From positions 1 through 64,000 of the forward strand of contig NZ_SJOO01000002.1 of NCBI RefSeq assembly GCF_004331265.1: a stretch of DNA of 64,000 nucleotides. Direction: 5' to 3'. A model generated the notes under the pieces. The model was not told the DNA's origin and did no database searches. It worked only from the letters and a program-made list of their open reading frames with translations. Shown here one piece after another: positions 34,174-47,356 of the stretch. Each line of letters begins with the position of its first letter. The first letter of the stretch is position 1. The translations under genes were made by a program, and so were the position numbers. This DNA is from Enterobacter wuhouensis. GTDB taxonomy: Bacteria > Pseudomonadota > Gammaproteobacteria > Enterobacterales > Enterobacteriaceae.

Positions 34174-35175
34174 ATGATTGATTTACGTAGTGATACCGTA
34201 ACCCGCCCGAGCCGCGCCATGCTCGAAGAGATGATGGCCGCCCCGGTCGGGGACGACGTCTACGGCGATGACCCGACGGTCAACGAGCTGCAGCGCTATG
34301 CGGCAGAGCTGAGCGGCAAGGAGGCGGCCCTGTTCCTGCCAACCGGTACGCAGGCTAACCTGGTCGCGCTGCTCAGCCACTGCGAGCGCGGCGAAGAGTA
34401 CATTGTCGGCCAGGGCGCGCATAACTACCTGTATGAAGCGGGCGGCGCGGCGGTGCTCGGCAGCATTCAGCCCCAGCCGATTGACGCCGCGCCGGACGGT
34501 TCCCTGCCGCTGGATAAAGTCGCGGCAAAAATCAAAGCCGACGATATTCATTTCGCCCGCACAAAACTGCTCAGCCTCGAAAACACCCACAACGGCAAAG
34601 TGCTGCCGCGCGAGTACCTGAAAGCAGCGTGGGACTTTACCCGCGAGCGCAGGCTCGGCCTGCACGTTGACGGCGCGCGCATTTTTAACGCCGTGGTGGC
34701 GTACGGCTGCGAGCTGAAAGAGATTACGCAATATTGCGACTCGTTCACCATTTGCCTCTCTAAAGGTCTGGGCACGCCGGTGGGCTCTCTGCTGGTGGGT
34801 AACGCAGACTACATCAAGCGCGCCAACCGCTGGCGCAAGATGACCGGCGGCGGCATGCGTCAGGCCGGTATTCTGGCGGCTGCCGGGCTGTATGCCCTGA
34901 AAAATAACGTGGCGCGCCTGAAGGACGATCACGACAACGCCGCGTGGATGGCTGCGCAGCTGCGCGAAAGTGGTGCCGAAGTAATGCGTCACGACACCAA
35001 CATGCTGTTCGTGCGCGTCGGTGACGAGCACGCCGCCGCGCTGGGCGAATTTATGAAAGCACGCGGCGTGCTGATCAACGCCTCACCTGTTGTGCGCCTG
35101 GTGATGCATCTCGACGTGAGCCGCGAGCAGCTGGCGGACGTGGTGAAACACTGGCAGGCGTTTTTACAGCGATAA
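34174..35175 (+). CDS. ltaE: Low-specificity L-threonine aldolase
   Basis: PLP enzyme that cleaves L-threonine and L-allo-threonine to glycine and acetaldehyde. The PLP lysine lies in [12 protein letters not shown] near residue 197. The N-terminal [13 protein letters not shown] motif is intact, as are [15 protein letters not shown] with its PLP-contacting Asp/Arg and the C-terminal domain. Its 333 residues equal E. coli LtaE. ybjT begins 10 bp after its stop, suggesting an ltaE-ybjT unit. Confidence 0.96.
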   Translation: MIDLRSDTVTRPSRAMLEEMMAAPVGDDVYGDDPTVNELQRYAAELSGKEAALFLPTGTQANLVALLSHCERGEEYIVGQGAHNYLYEAGGAAVLGSIQPQPIDAAPDGSLPLDKVAAKIKADDIHFARTKLLSLENTHNGKVLPREYLKAAWDFTRERRLGLHVDGARIFNAVVAYGCELKEITQYCDSFTICLSKGLGTPVGSLLVGNADYIKRANRWRKMTGGGMRQAGILAAAGLYALKNNVARLKDDHDNAAWMAAQLRESGAEVMRHDTNMLFVRVGDEHAAALGEFMKARGVLINASPVVRLVMHLDVSREQLADVVKHWQAFLQR

Positions 35176-35185
35176 GGAGCATCAC

Positions 35186-36622
35186 GTGCCGCAACGCATT
35201 CTGGTGCTCGGCGCCAGCGGGTATATCGGTCAGCATCTCACCGCAGCGTTAAGCCAGGAGGGACATCAGGTGCTGGCAGCGGCACGCAGCACGGAGCGCC
35301 TGCAAAAGCATCGTTTGCCCGGCGTGACCTGCCACAACGTCGATCTCAACTGGCCGAAGGCGCTACCCGCCCTGCTGGAAGGGGTCGACACCCTTTACTA
35401 CCTTGTGCACAGCATGGGCGAAGGCGGGGATTTTATCGCCCACGAGCGTCAGGTGGCGATGAACGTCCGCGATGCCCTGCTGCAAACGCCGGTGAAGCAG
35501 GTGATTTTTTTAAGCTCGCTACAGGCCCCCGAAAGCGAGCAGTCCGATCACCTGCGCGCCCGTCAGCTCACGGCAGATACCCTGCGCGGCGCGAACATTC
35601 CCGTCACCGAACTGCGCGCCGGGATCATCGTCGGGGCCGGTTCCGCCGCCTTCGAAGTGATGCGCGATATGGTTTATAACCTCCCGGTGCTTACGCCGCC
35701 GCGCTGGGTGCGCTCACGCACCACGCCGATTGCGCTGGAGAACTTGCTCCACTATCTGGTGGCCCTGCTGGATCACCCGACAGACCAGCACCGCGTGCTG
35801 GAAGCCGCTGGCCCGGAAGTGCTGAGCTACCAGGAGCAGTTTGAGCATTTTATGCGCGTCAGCGGCCGCCGACGGTGGCTGGTTCCCGTCCCCTTCCCGA
35901 CCCGCTGGATCTCGGTGTGGTTTTTAAACGTCATTACGTCGGTACCGCCGACCACGGCAAAAGCGCTGATTCAGGGGCTAAAACACGATCTGCTGGCCGA
36001 CGATCGCGAACTGCGGGCGCTGATCCCGCAAAATTTGATCCGCTTCGACGACGCCGTACGCAATACGCTGAAAGAAGAGGAGAAGCTGGTGAACTCCAGC
36101 GACTGGGGCTACGACGCGCAGGCCTTTGCCCGCTGGCGGCCGGAGTATGGCTACTACCCGAAACAGGCGGGCTGCACGGTGAAAACGTCCGCAAGCCTTG
36201 CAGACCTGTGGGAGGTCGTGAATCAGATAGGCGGAAAAGAGCGCTACTTCTTTGGCAATATTCTCTGGCAGACGCGCGGCGCGCTCGATCTGCTGGTAGG
36301 CCATCGTCTGGCGAAAGGTCGCCCGGCCGCCCCGTATCTGAACGTGGGCGATACGGTAGACAGCTGGAAGGTGATTATCGTTGAGCCAGAGAAACAGCTG
36401 GCGCTGCTGTTCGGCATGAAAGCGCCGGGGCTGGGCCGGCTCTGCTTCACGCTGAAAGACAAAGGCGACCACCGGGAACTCGACGTCCGCGCCTGGTGGC
36501 ATCCCCACGGAATGCCCGGCCTGTTCTACTGGCTGTTGATGATCCCCGCCCACCTGTTTATCTTCCGCGGAATGGCAAAACGTATCGCGCAGCTGGCAGA
36601 ACAAAAGACGGAAAAGAAGTAA
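35186..36622 (+). CDS. ybjT: NAD(P)-binding SDR-type protein with DUF2867, YbjT
   Basis: 478-residue protein with an N-terminal Rossmann SDR domain (GASGYIGQH, residues 9-17) and a C-terminal DUF2867/START-like region ending in a hydrophobic segment ([16 protein letters not shown]), which may attach it to the membrane. The E. coli homologue has no established function. The start is GTG (35186), with AAGGAG 10 bp upstream. Direction and spacing suggest cotranscription with ltaE. Confidence 0.9.
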   Translation: MPQRILVLGASGYIGQHLTAALSQEGHQVLAAARSTERLQKHRLPGVTCHNVDLNWPKALPALLEGVDTLYYLVHSMGEGGDFIAHERQVAMNVRDALLQTPVKQVIFLSSLQAPESEQSDHLRARQLTADTLRGANIPVTELRAGIIVGAGSAAFEVMRDMVYNLPVLTPPRWVRSRTTPIALENLLHYLVALLDHPTDQHRVLEAAGPEVLSYQEQFEHFMRVSGRRRWLVPVPFPTRWISVWFLNVITSVPPTTAKALIQGLKHDLLADDRELRALIPQNLIRFDDAVRNTLKEEEKLVNSSDWGYDAQAFARWRPEYGYYPKQAGCTVKTSASLADLWEVVNQIGGKERYFFGNILWQTRGALDLLVGHRLAKGRPAAPYLNVGDTVDSWKVIIVEPEKQLALLFGMKAPGLGRLCFTLKDKGDHRELDVRAWWHPHGMPGLFYWLLMIPAHLFIFRGMAKRIAQLAEQKTEKK

Positions 36623-36714
36623 ATAAAACTCTTATTCTTTCACCTTTCCCATTGCAACACGTCGTAATTCACGAAAGAATGCGCACGAAATTCTTTTCAA
36701 CACAGTGGATTGAT

Positions 36715-37728
36715 ATGAAGGTACTGGTTACCGGGGCGACCAGCGGCTTAGGCCGAAATGCGGTCGAGTTTCTGCGCAACAAAGGCATCAGCGTCAGGGC
36801 CACCGGTCGCAACGAAGCGATGGGTAAGCTGCTGCAAAAAATGGGCGCAGAATTTGTCCATGCCGACCTGACGGAGCTGGTCTCCTCTCAGGCCAAGGTG
36901 ATGCTCGCCGGTATCGATACGCTGTGGCACTGTTCCAGCTTTACCTCTCCGTGGGGAACCCAGGAAGCCTTTGACCTCGCCAACGTGCGCGCCACGCGCC
37001 GTCTGGGCGAATGGGCGGTTGCCTGGGGCGTGCGTAACTTTATTCACATCTCCTCCCCGTCGCTCTATTTTGACTATCACCACCACCGCGACGTTAAGGA
37101 AGATTTCCGTCCCGCGCGGTTTGCCTGCGAATTTGCCCGCAGCAAAGCCGCCAGCGAGGAGGTTATCGACCTGCTGGCACAGTCGAACCCGCATACGCGT
37201 TTTACCATACTGCGCCCGCAGAGCCTGTTTGGGCCGCACGACAAAGTATTTATCCCGCGCCTGGCGCAGATGATGCACCACTACGGCAGCGTGCTGCTGC
37301 CGCGCGGGGGCGATGCGCTGGTGGATATGACCTACTACGAAAACGCCGTGCACGCGATGTGGTTGGCGAGCCAGCCGGACAGCGACAGGCTGGTGTCAGG
37401 CCGTGCCTATAACATCACCAACGGCGAACCCTGCACCCTGCGCAGCATTGTGCAGCGCTTAATTGACGAGCTGCAGATAGACTGCCGCATCCGTTCCGTC
37501 CCTTATCCAATGCTGGATATGATCGCCCGCAGCATGGAGCGCTTTGGCAGTAAGTCCGCCAGGGAGCCCGCGCTGACGCACTACGGCGTGTCGAAGCTGA
37601 ATTTTGATTTCACGCTGGATATTTCGCGCGCGGAGGCTGAGCTGGGGTATAAGCCGATTGTGACGCTGGATGACGGGATTGTGCGCACGGCGGCGTGGCT
37701 GCGGGATCACGGGAAGCTTCATCGCTAG
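36715..37728 (+). CDS. ybjS: Extended SDR (NAD-dependent epimerase-like) protein YbjS
   Basis: 337-residue extended short-chain dehydrogenase/epimerase family protein with the N-terminal cofactor motif TGATSGLGR. The catalytic-type Ser (HISSPSLYF) is followed by a Lys in [11 protein letters not shown], but the usual YxxxK tyrosine is not obvious. Length equals the K-12 homologue, whose substrate is unknown. The start ATG 36715 ([11 protein letters not shown]) is preceded by only a weak purine tract. A longer frame from 36496 overlaps ybjT and was rejected. In K-12 amiD follows; here a 20-kb secretion region intervenes. Confidence 0.92.
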   Translation: MKVLVTGATSGLGRNAVEFLRNKGISVRATGRNEAMGKLLQKMGAEFVHADLTELVSSQAKVMLAGIDTLWHCSSFTSPWGTQEAFDLANVRATRRLGEWAVAWGVRNFIHISSPSLYFDYHHHRDVKEDFRPARFACEFARSKAASEEVIDLLAQSNPHTRFTILRPQSLFGPHDKVFIPRLAQMMHHYGSVLLPRGGDALVDMTYYENAVHAMWLASQPDSDRLVSGRAYNITNGEPCTLRSIVQRLIDELQIDCRIRSVPYPMLDMIARSMERFGSKSAREPALTHYGVSKLNFDFTLDISRAEAELGYKPIVTLDDGIVRTAAWLRDHGKLHR

Positions 37729-37735
37729 CCTTTTT

Positions 37736-37767
37736 GCCCGGTGGCGGCTTCGCCTTACCGGGCCTAC
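37736..37767. repeat. Single REP unit after ybjS
   Basis: GCCCGGTGGCGGCTTCGCC followed by TTACCGGGCCTAC is a typical hairpin REP. It stands at the left edge of the region absent from the K-12 ybjS-amiD interval. Confidence 0.8.
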
Positions 37768-37817
37768 AACTGCACCGTACTGTCCCCTCGCCACTTTGGA
37801 GAGAGGGTGCAAATACT

Positions 37818-37844
37818 AAAACGGCAACCCGAGGGTTGCCGTTT
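37818..37844 (-). terminator. Rho-independent terminator after the GH19 chitinase gene
   Basis: On the minus strand AAACGGCAACCC-TC-GGGTTGCCGTTT is followed by a T-rich run, 5 bp past the stop codon. The stem sequence is nearly that of the clpA terminator at 17729. Confidence 0.85.
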
Positions 37845-37848
37845 GCTT

Positions 37849-39675
37849 TTACAGAGCTGTCCAGGCATCAGCCCATGCCAGGCCTGCGCCCGGTTCATAG
37901 TATGCCGGGGCGCTGTTACACCAGCCGCTGTACGGGAACGGTTTGCACTGGAACAGCTTACCGTGGTTGTTCACAATATCCCCCGCGTTGTATTTGCTGT
38001 TCGCGCTCCACGCCGCATAAGACGCGTCGTCCTGAGATGGCGTAGCCGCTTTGGCCTTCACGTTCAGGAGATAGGACGTGGTGCTGCTCAGCTCGCCGTC
38101 GCTGACGGTCAGGCTAACTTCATACTGCTGAGCCGTTGCAGACTCTGGCGCCGTAAAGGTCACAACCGCTTTGTCTTCACCGGACACCGTCTGGCCATCC
38201 TGGGAGCGCCAGGTATAGGTCAGCTTGTTGCCGTCTGCGTCAGTGGAACCTTCCGCGCTCAGTGACACCTGCGCACCTGCGTCAACGGCACCGATTGGGC
38301 CTGCAATCTGCGCCACCGGAGCGTGGTTTGGAATCACTGGCTCTGCCGGGGTTTCATCCGGCGTTGGCGCTGGCGCAGGGGCCGGCGTTTCATCTTCGGC
38401 TGGGGTTGGCGCTGGCGTTACCGGGGTTTCATCCGGCGTGGTGGCAGAACCGTCGTCGTTCACGATGTTAACCTTGAAGAACTTCTGCACGCACTTGCTG
38501 TAATCACCCTCTTTGAACGCGCTGAATGGCGTCTGGTAGCCCACCAGCTGGCAAGAGTAGGTTTCACCGCTCGGCGTATCCGCGCTCCATCCCCAGTCCT
38601 GTTCCCAGTAAATCTTCAGGGCACCGGCGCCGCCTTCGTCGAACTGCTTCATGTTCGCGCAGCCCAGCACTTCATTTGCCGGAACGGGCACCTTCAGATA
38701 GTTCGCGAACTCTTTGTAGTATTTGATACGGTTCTGAGACTGCGCGATTTCAGTCGGACCGCCGCACTCTACGCCGCCGTTGATGATCTGGGTGGTCACG
38801 CCAAAGCCCGGTACCAGACCGTTGGCCTTATCGTGATCGTTCGGCTGCCACGTGCCGTCGATAACCTGCAGCATGCTAGGTTTTGGCGGCTGCGGGTAGG
38901 CGAAGAAGAAGATCGCGCTCGCCAGGTTCAGCCAGGTGTCCGCCACCAGCTCAGGTTTGTCGAGCAGGGTACGCACGTCGCCGTACATCGCTTCAGAGAA
39001 CGGACCGTAGTTGTAGTTGTAGGACAGCTGCTTCGCCCCGCGGCCGAAGTAGCTCAGGAAGTCACCGTCTTTGTCTTTGCCGCACGGCCAGGTCTGACCC
39101 TGCCAGACGTCCGGGTTACATTCGCCGTTATAGCCGCCCTTCTGGCCTTCGCTCCAGCCCATTTCACGCACGTGAACCAGCGCCTGACGCCATTCGCCTT
39201 CCGGACGCCAGCTTTCGTGGCCGCCGGTTTCCTGCGCGAAGTGAGCAAACATGGTTGCCAGCTCTTTACGGCAGATGGCGTCGCTGTCGCGACCGTCGTT
39301 GTAGGTCTTACACAGCGCCGGGAATTTACCCACCGCTTTCAGGAAGTTGCTGTAGGTGTACGCCTGCGCGCGCAGCGGGAACAGGTATTCCCAGTCGCTG
39401 GCCTTCACGATCCCTTCAACGCGCTTCACGTTGTCCGGGTTCGCCGCACGGCCTGGCTCAATCATTTCTACCTGCGCATTGTCCAGCGTCTGGATGGTCT
39501 CTTTTACCGAGGCCATCAGCGGGAAGCTGGTCAGTTCCTTCTCTTTTTTCGCCAGATCGCTGGCTTTCATGGTGTACGGCTCGCTGGTGGTTGCCTGCAG
39601 CGAGGCGGCCTGCGCCATAAACGGTGCAACGCACGCACCCGCAACCAGTACACTCAGTAACGTCCTTTTGTTCAT
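37849..39675 (-). CDS. Secreted GH19 chitinase with PKD and CBM5/12 modules
   Basis: 608-residue secreted chitinase. A signal peptide (residues 1-23, ending AQA) precedes a linker and a GH19 catalytic domain (about 100-400). The domain shows [11 protein letters not shown] with the presumed acid Glu149, [15 protein letters not shown] and INGGVECGG, all typical of GH19. A Pro/Thr/Glu-rich linker follows, then a PKD domain (about 455-540) and a C-terminal CBM5/12 chitin-binding module with Trp residues (about 552-605). GH19 inverts and cleaves GlcNAc chains by a fold unrelated to GH18. It is the last gene of the cluster on this strand, so export by the adjacent T2SS is likely but inferred. Confidence 0.9.
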   Translation of the reverse strand: MNKRTLLSVLVAGACVAPFMAQAASLQATTSEPYTMKASDLAKKEKELTSFPLMASVKETIQTLDNAQVEMIEPGRAANPDNVKRVEGIVKASDWEYLFPLRAQAYTYSNFLKAVGKFPALCKTYNDGRDSDAICRKELATMFAHFAQETGGHESWRPEGEWRQALVHVREMGWSEGQKGGYNGECNPDVWQGQTWPCGKDKDGDFLSYFGRGAKQLSYNYNYGPFSEAMYGDVRTLLDKPELVADTWLNLASAIFFFAYPQPPKPSMLQVIDGTWQPNDHDKANGLVPGFGVTTQIINGGVECGGPTEIAQSQNRIKYYKEFANYLKVPVPANEVLGCANMKQFDEGGAGALKIYWEQDWGWSADTPSGETYSCQLVGYQTPFSAFKEGDYSKCVQKFFKVNIVNDDGSATTPDETPVTPAPTPAEDETPAPAPAPTPDETPAEPVIPNHAPVAQIAGPIGAVDAGAQVSLSAEGSTDADGNKLTYTWRSQDGQTVSGEDKAVVTFTAPESATAQQYEVSLTVSDGELSSTTSYLLNVKAKAATPSQDDASYAAWSANSKYNAGDIVNNHGKLFQCKPFPYSGWCNSAPAYYEPGAGLAWADAWTAL

Positions 39676-39809
39676 TTCAGTATTCCTGTTAATAGAAGTT
39701 TAAATATAGAATCCCGGCTTATGTATTAATCCATTAATAAATAAACCACAGACAGCGGTTTTCACTTTTCGAAGAACACCCTTGAGGAATTCTTCAAAAA
39801 TAAAAAACC

Positions 39810-40250
39810 TTAATATTGCGCCGCTAATTTCAACTGCTGATATTTTTTCCAGACCTTGTGGGCATACACCATTCGCTGCGGATAATTCTCTTTTTTTAAT
39901 CCGGCGTTATACGCGCCGACTGCCTCCCAGTTATAGCCATACACCTTTATCATCCCGGAGAGGATGGATGCCCCGACCATGATGGAGGTACAGGGTTCAG
40001 TCATCAGCCGATATTCATCGATGCCTCTGCTTTCAAGTTCGGTAAAGTGCGAGCTATTGATCTGCATTAACCCAACATCACGCGTGCCATCGTGGTTTTG
40101 CCCCACCGCATACGGATTCATTCCCGATTCAACATTGGCGATCGCGTACAATAAATAGGGATCGACATGATAATAGTGCGCGGCTTTATCCCAACAGTTT
40201 GCCAGTGCGCTTTGGCTTATTATCAACAACATCAAAATTAATTTTTTCAT
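39810..40250 (-). CDS. Small lytic transglycosylase, IagB-like
   Basis: 146-residue exported lytic transglycosylase of the SLT/IagB type. The signal peptide MKKLILMLLIISQSALA is followed by catalytic Glu41 in ANVESGMNP, then GLMQINSSHF and AVGAYNAG, the three signature motifs of the fold. Such enzymes open peptidoglycan locally for trans-envelope machines; IagB serves a type III system. It lies between the GH18 and GH19 genes on the same strand, and both gaps are short (109 and 134 bp). It may make room for the type II apparatus or act as a muramidase. It is not part of the K-12 gsp cluster. Confidence 0.85.
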   Translation of the reverse strand: MKKLILMLLIISQSALANCWDKAAHYYHVDPYLLYAIANVESGMNPYAVGQNHDGTRDVGLMQINSSHFTELESRGIDEYRLMTEPCTSIMVGASILSGMIKVYGYNWEAVGAYNAGLKKENYPQRMVYAHKVWKKYQQLKLAAQY

Positions 40251-40314
40251 TTATACCCTCTGGCAGTTTCGGTTATTTCTCCTTACCCACATCCTGTAAA
40301 ATGAATTTTGAATT

Positions 40315-40344
40315 GCTCACCACTCCCAGACGGGAATGGTGAGC
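40315..40344 (-). terminator. Hairpin after chiA (possible terminator)
   Basis: GCTCACCACTCCC-AGAC-GGGAATGGTGAGC is a strong inverted repeat starting 15 bp after the chiA stop. It lacks a clear T run on the minus strand, so it may attenuate, stabilise the mRNA end, or terminate inefficiently. Confidence 0.45.
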
Positions 40345-40359
40345 GTTTATCGGGTTAGA

Positions 40360-43062
<2,703 letters not shown>

Positions 43063-43300
43063 TTATTCGTAACGTTAATAACCCATGTCTTCCATGAGAA
43101 CATGGCGTCTTTTCGCGTAATGCGTATTTAACCAACCTGAAAGCCGTGACCAAATAACTTCTTGCTGCGTTGTATTCCTCCATAAAAAGATACAAGCCTA
43201 AAATCCGTGTAGCTTATATCCCTTACGATACACCGGGCGCAAAGAGACGTCCTTCTCTTCCACCGTCGAAAAAATTTATAAAAAAACTTGACCGAAATAT

Positions 43301-44098
43301 TTAAAATGTGAAAGCAAACTGCTGCCCAATAAACACCACTATTCCAGCAAATGAGAGGTAAGGTCCGAAAGAAATAGTGAGGTTATTTTTATTTAAATTA
43401 TTTAACGCGAAATAGCCGATAATACCGCCTAGCGCGGCGATTAATTCCAGCGAGGGTAATGCCTGCCAGCCGCACCAGGCGCCTAACGCCGCCAGCAGCT
43501 TAAAATCACCGTATCCCAGCCCTTCGCGTCCGGTGCACAGGCGAAACGCCCAGTAGAGCATCCAAAGCGACAGATAGCCGGCCACCGCGCCAAACAGGGC
43601 GTCGCGTAAGGGCAACGACGTTCCCATAGCATGGATTAATAACCCCGCCCACAGCAGCGGCTGCGTCAGGCAGTCCGGCAGCAGCTGGTGCTGCCAGTCG
43701 ATCATCGCCAGAGGCAGTAAAAATGCGGCCAACAGCCACAGGGCGAGCAGCGTCTCGAGGGTGGGCATACACCAGGCGGTGACGCCAAAAAACAGCCCGC
43801 TAAAAAGTTCGACCAACCATACGCTGAGAGGAATAGCGCTGCCGCACCGGCTGCAGCGACCGCGCAGGCAAAGCCAGCTGACCAGCGGGATATTCTCCCA
43901 GACGGCAAGCCTGTGCTGACACGCCGGGCAGTGCGAGGCCGGAAAGAGCAAATTACCGCTCCCCTCCTCCTCCATCACCATGCCCGGAACGCGATCCGCA
44001 ACCACGCCCAGGAAACTGCCGATGATTGCCCCGAAGACGCCGCTCATGACGGCGAACCCGGCGGGATAGCTCTCCCTGACCAGCATCAGGGCGTTCAT
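43301..44098 (-). CDS. gspO: Prepilin peptidase / N-methyltransferase GspO
   Basis: Inner-membrane aspartyl protease that cleaves and methylates the pseudopilins GspG, H, I, J and K. It has the N-terminal zinc-type Cys pairs (CPAC and CSRC, about residues 57-83). Two active-site aspartates are visible, in AMIDWQHQLLPD and in GYGDFK, among about seven or eight membrane helices. Its 265 residues fit the family. It overlaps gspM by 4 bp and is the last gsp gene. No gspN lies between M and O, as in K-12. Confidence 0.95.
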   Translation of the reverse strand: MNALMLVRESYPAGFAVMSGVFGAIIGSFLGVVADRVPGMVMEEEGSGNLLFPASHCPACQHRLAVWENIPLVSWLCLRGRCSRCGSAIPLSVWLVELFSGLFFGVTAWCMPTLETLLALWLLAAFLLPLAMIDWQHQLLPDCLTQPLLWAGLLIHAMGTSLPLRDALFGAVAGYLSLWMLYWAFRLCTGREGLGYGDFKLLAALGAWCGWQALPSLELIAALGGIIGYFALNNLNKNNLTISFGPYLSFAGIVVFIGQQFAFTF

Positions 44099-44580
44099 AC
44101 CACTTTTTTCCAGGTCAGCTGGATCTCCGCTTTCACGTCGCTAAGGTGGTCCACCGGCGTGAGGTTCATCTTCTCCAGCCTGACCCCGGATGCCAGGTTC
44201 ATCTCCCGCAGCCAGTTTTTTAATTCATATACGTTGACCCGATTCACCACGAACGCCAGGGTCTGACCATCCTGACGCACGTCGGTCAGCGTTAAATTAA
44301 TCTCATGTGCGCTATTTTCAACGACGCTGCGGGGATTATCGGTTTTCACCTGCATTACCGGGAGGTGGTTTTTATCAATTTCCGCCTCCATCCAGCTTAA
44401 TGTTTCCGTTTGTCGCTTAAGGGTCATTTGGCTATTTTTAATCATATTATCCAGGGGAAGCATCCCACCGTAATAAATTGCGGCACAGCACAGCGCCGCA
44501 GCACACGCTTTTAATATGTTTTTTTCTCGCGCACTGTAATTCTGATAACGTGCCTTGAGCTGCAACACTTTCTCTTTCAT
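44095..44580 (-). CDS. gspM: T2SS assembly-platform protein GspM
   Basis: Bitopic inner-membrane protein that binds GspL and stabilises the platform. There is a short cytoplasmic N-terminus, one membrane segment (about residues 24-42, LKACAAALCCAAIYYGG), a coiled-coil stretch, and a periplasmic ferredoxin-like domain to residue 161. It overlaps gspL and gspO by 4 bp each, indicating translational coupling. Confidence 0.92.
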   Translation of the reverse strand: MKEKVLQLKARYQNYSAREKNILKACAAALCCAAIYYGGMLPLDNMIKNSQMTLKRQTETLSWMEAEIDKNHLPVMQVKTDNPRSVVENSAHEINLTLTDVRQDGQTLAFVVNRVNVYELKNWLREMNLASGVRLEKMNLTPVDHLSDVKAEIQLTWKKVV

Positions 44581-45710
44581 TTATATTTCCCTGCGATCAT
44601 AGCGGTATAAGGCGCGTCCTTCGAGATTGGCTGCAACGATAATTCAAAGTTCGGACTGGCCTGGCGAATAAATTCCTGTAATGCCTGCGCGTTTTGGGCA
44701 CTCACGCTCAGGGTTAACGCGCCCTCGGCGCTATCAAATTCAAACAGATTAATTTCCATTGCCGGAACCGACTGTCTGGCCTTCTCAAGCTCATCAAGCT
44801 GGAGGAACACGCCTTTAGCCTGTTTCTTCATGTTCTGGCCAAAGTGATATTTGATGTTGGTCTGATGGCGCATGCTGGGGAAATGGTGCTGGTAAACCTG
44901 CACGATTTCCTGCTGGACCTGATTTTCCTGTTGAACCAGCATCCAGGCCATCGCGATGCGCGGCCCCAGCAGCAGGCCGAGAGACAACAGACCCGCCGTC
45001 ACCATCGCCGCCTTCAGGCCTTTGGCTGCCCGACCGTTCCCCGCCTTCGGGCTAAATTCACCGTGCAGCACGTTGACGCGACAGCCCTGCCACCGGGGCT
45101 GGATGAGTACCAGCGGATGCTGCCAGGGGTGCAGGACGTCCACGCTGACGCCGTCCGGCGCGTCGCCATAGCAGCACACTTCACCTCCACCCGCTTTGTG
45201 CATCAGCAGCGGCAGCAGGCTCGCCTCCATTTCCCCGGCGGTATGTGGGGATAAACGCAGCCAGTAGCTCTCATCCTGCGCGACAAGCGTGCTGCCGCCA
45301 GCCGTCACCGGCAGCAGCCAGGCATCCGGTAGCGCCTGAATGACTTTTAGCCCGGCCTCCTGAAAACGGTTTAACCAGCCGCGCAGGACGCTGGCGTCGA
45401 TCGCGACGGCATCGACCTCGGCGCCCTTTTTGTTGAGCACCGTCCAGTGAAGGTTATCAACGTCGCCAATCAGCGTCTCCTCGGCCATCCACGAGAACGC
45501 CATCGCCTGCGAGGCCACTTTTTTCGGCAGCGTAAAGTGGCGAAAGATCATATTGCTGGCGGGCAGCAGTAAACAGACGCGGGCGGCAAGCGGGTGGTCC
45601 GCCAGCGCGTCGAGGTTCTCAAGCACGCCAGCCTGCTGGCTGCCGGACTCACACCACATTATTTTCCCGCCCTCGCGGCTGTCGGGACGAACAAAAAGGA
45701 CCTGTTTCAT
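44577..45710 (-). CDS. gspL: T2SS assembly-platform protein GspL
   Basis: Platform protein that anchors the GspE ATPase to the membrane. The cytoplasmic actin-like domain (about residues 1-230) binds GspE. It is followed by one membrane segment (about 243-262, AMVTAGLLSLGLLLGPRIAM) and a periplasmic ferredoxin-like domain that meets GspM. It has 377 residues, within the family range. It starts 15 bp after gspK and overlaps gspM by 4 bp. Confidence 0.93.
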   Translation of the reverse strand: MKQVLFVRPDSREGGKIMWCESGSQQAGVLENLDALADHPLAARVCLLLPASNMIFRHFTLPKKVASQAMAFSWMAEETLIGDVDNLHWTVLNKKGAEVDAVAIDASVLRGWLNRFQEAGLKVIQALPDAWLLPVTAGGSTLVAQDESYWLRLSPHTAGEMEASLLPLLMHKAGGGEVCCYGDAPDGVSVDVLHPWQHPLVLIQPRWQGCRVNVLHGEFSPKAGNGRAAKGLKAAMVTAGLLSLGLLLGPRIAMAWMLVQQENQVQQEIVQVYQHHFPSMRHQTNIKYHFGQNMKKQAKGVFLQLDELEKARQSVPAMEINLFEFDSAEGALTLSVSAQNAQALQEFIRQASPNFELSLQPISKDAPYTAMIAGKYK

Positions 45711-45725
45711 AGCGTTCTACTTTTC

Positions 45726-46736
45726 TTATTCACTCATTCGGTAACGACGTTGCCACGTCACGATCTCACCCGCTTCGTTATTGACCTGAAGCTGGCTCAC
45801 CACGCGAAGCGTTAATTCATCGGTATTGCCGGTGTAGTTCACGCGGAAGTAGCGGCTATTGATCGATAACAGCTCGGCCACCTGCGGAAGTTCATCTTTT
45901 AACTGCGGGAAGGTCTGCTCCAGCACCTTGCTGAAGGTTTCCATATCCTCCCAGCCCCCTTCCGGACGCGCATCAATCAGGCGAACGGCATCATCTTCGG
46001 TGAGTTTCCCCGGGAACAGGGCGGCCAGTAAGGCGGCCTGCTCCGGTTTCAGGGTATTCACATCCACCTTGCTGGCGGTGTCCGGTAATGCGCATAACAG
46101 CTTGCTCACCTTTGGGTAAGCGGCAGCCGGAAACGCAGGCAGCAGCTTGATCTCGGCAAGCGTTCGCATCATCTGATTCGCCGGCTGCCGGGCGGGCACC
46201 ACGCCTGCCCAGGCATCCGTCTCCGCGCCCTCTTTCGCCGTCGTGGTATCGCCGTCGAGATAATCCACCAGCTGGAGATAGACCTCTTCTGCCGCGGCAT
46301 GGCTTACGCCGCTGTCGGTCAGAAGCTGTTCAACAATCTGCTGCTTGCGCGGTTTTTCCACGACAGCAGGCGCATCAGGCGCCTGTGCTGTTTTCTCAGC
46401 GGCCAGCAGGTTGTTGACGTTAAAGCAGTTCTGCGCGTCCTCAACCTGGCTCACCACCGTATAATCCTCGCCCTGGGTTTCCAGCGGCTGGTGCCAGTCG
46501 CCGTCGGGCGCGAGCGCTTTGCTTTCGCCGCTGGCGTCGTTTTGCAGCCGATCCTTGACCACCTTCTCCTGCGCCTGCATCGCCCAGCGCAGCTGCTGCT
46601 GGCTGACCTGATAATGGGTTTTCTGCAGGTTGCGGCAGAACTGCTGGCTGATTTTGGCGGCCAGCGCCGACATCATGACCAGCAGGATCAGCACCACCAG
46701 CAGGGCAACGCCTTTCTGTTTCTTTAACTGGCTCAT
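45726..46736 (-). CDS. gspK: Minor pseudopilin GspK
   Basis: Large minor pseudopilin at the pseudopilus tip, with GspI and GspJ. The prepilin cleavage site is KKQKG|VALLVVLILLVMMS. It lacks the Glu5 found in the other pseudopilins, which is normal for GspK. The 336 residues include the large alpha-helical insertion domain. Its start overlaps the gspJ stop by 4 bp. Confidence 0.93.
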   Translation of the reverse strand: MSQLKKQKGVALLVVLILLVMMSALAAKISQQFCRNLQKTHYQVSQQQLRWAMQAQEKVVKDRLQNDASGESKALAPDGDWHQPLETQGEDYTVVSQVEDAQNCFNVNNLLAAEKTAQAPDAPAVVEKPRKQQIVEQLLTDSGVSHAAAEEVYLQLVDYLDGDTTTAKEGAETDAWAGVVPARQPANQMMRTLAEIKLLPAFPAAAYPKVSKLLCALPDTASKVDVNTLKPEQAALLAALFPGKLTEDDAVRLIDARPEGGWEDMETFSKVLEQTFPQLKDELPQVAELLSINSRYFRVNYTGNTDELTLRVVSQLQVNNEAGEIVTWQRRYRMSE

Positions 46737-47356
46737 GGCTTCACTTCCGGCGTCAGCGGCGGCGCGGGCGTGGCCTCCGGCGCTGGCGCAGCGGCCTCAG
46801 GCAGATCGCCCGGTGTGGTAAACACCCAGCGCCAGGTGTCGCCGTTTTTCATGGTCAACGTCATCTCTACGCCGTCCGGCAGATGGGCCGGATCGCTCCA
46901 GCTTTTCTGCCAGCCCTGGCGGTAAAAGCGCCACTCCAGCGATTTCACGTCGCTGACAATCGGCACGTCGTCGGGTCTGGCGTCCGCCGGGCCGTCAATC
47001 ACCGGCCAGACGTCGCGAAACAGCCGCCCCTCTTCCAGCCGCCAGCGCACGCGCTCCAGCTGCACCGTTCCGCTCACGCCGTTCAGGGTGGTTAACTCAA
47101 CGGCATCGTCGCTCTCGCGAAACAGATCCGGCTCGTTGCGCGGCGCGCGCGCCTGCAGCTGGTAGAAATCACGCTCCATCAGGCTCCAGGCGCGCTGCAG
47201 CTGGTTAAGCTTTGCCGCGCTGGCATCGGTGGCTGAACTGGTGCGCATCGCGCCGTCCAGAATTTGCCAGGCCAGGGTGCTGATCACCGCAAAGATGGTC
47301 AGCGCAATCATGATCTCCAGCAGGGTAAATCCGCGCTGGCGTCGGGTGTTCTTCAC
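46733..47356 (-). CDS. gspJ: Minor pseudopilin GspJ
   Basis: Minor pseudopilin of 207 residues with leader MKNTRRQRG|FTLLEIMIALTIF, including the conserved Glu5, followed by the globular periplasmic domain. The C-terminal tail is unusually Pro/Ala-rich (AAAPAPEATPAPPLTPEVKP). It overlaps gspI and gspK by 4 bp on both sides. Confidence 0.93.
   Translation of the reverse strand: MKNTRRQRGFTLLEIMIALTIFAVISTLAWQILDGAMRTSSATDASAAKLNQLQRAWSLMERDFYQLQARAPRNEPDLFRESDDAVELTTLNGVSGTVQLERVRWRLEEGRLFRDVWPVIDGPADARPDDVPIVSDVKSLEWRFYRQGWQKSWSDPAHLPDGVEMTLTMKNGDTWRWVFTTPGDLPEAAAPAPEATPAPPLTPEVKP

Noticed and set aside
36496..36714. Extension of YbjS into ybjT
   Set aside because: It is out of frame with, and overlaps, conserved ybjT coding sequence and lacks homology; ATG 36715 restores the family N-terminus.
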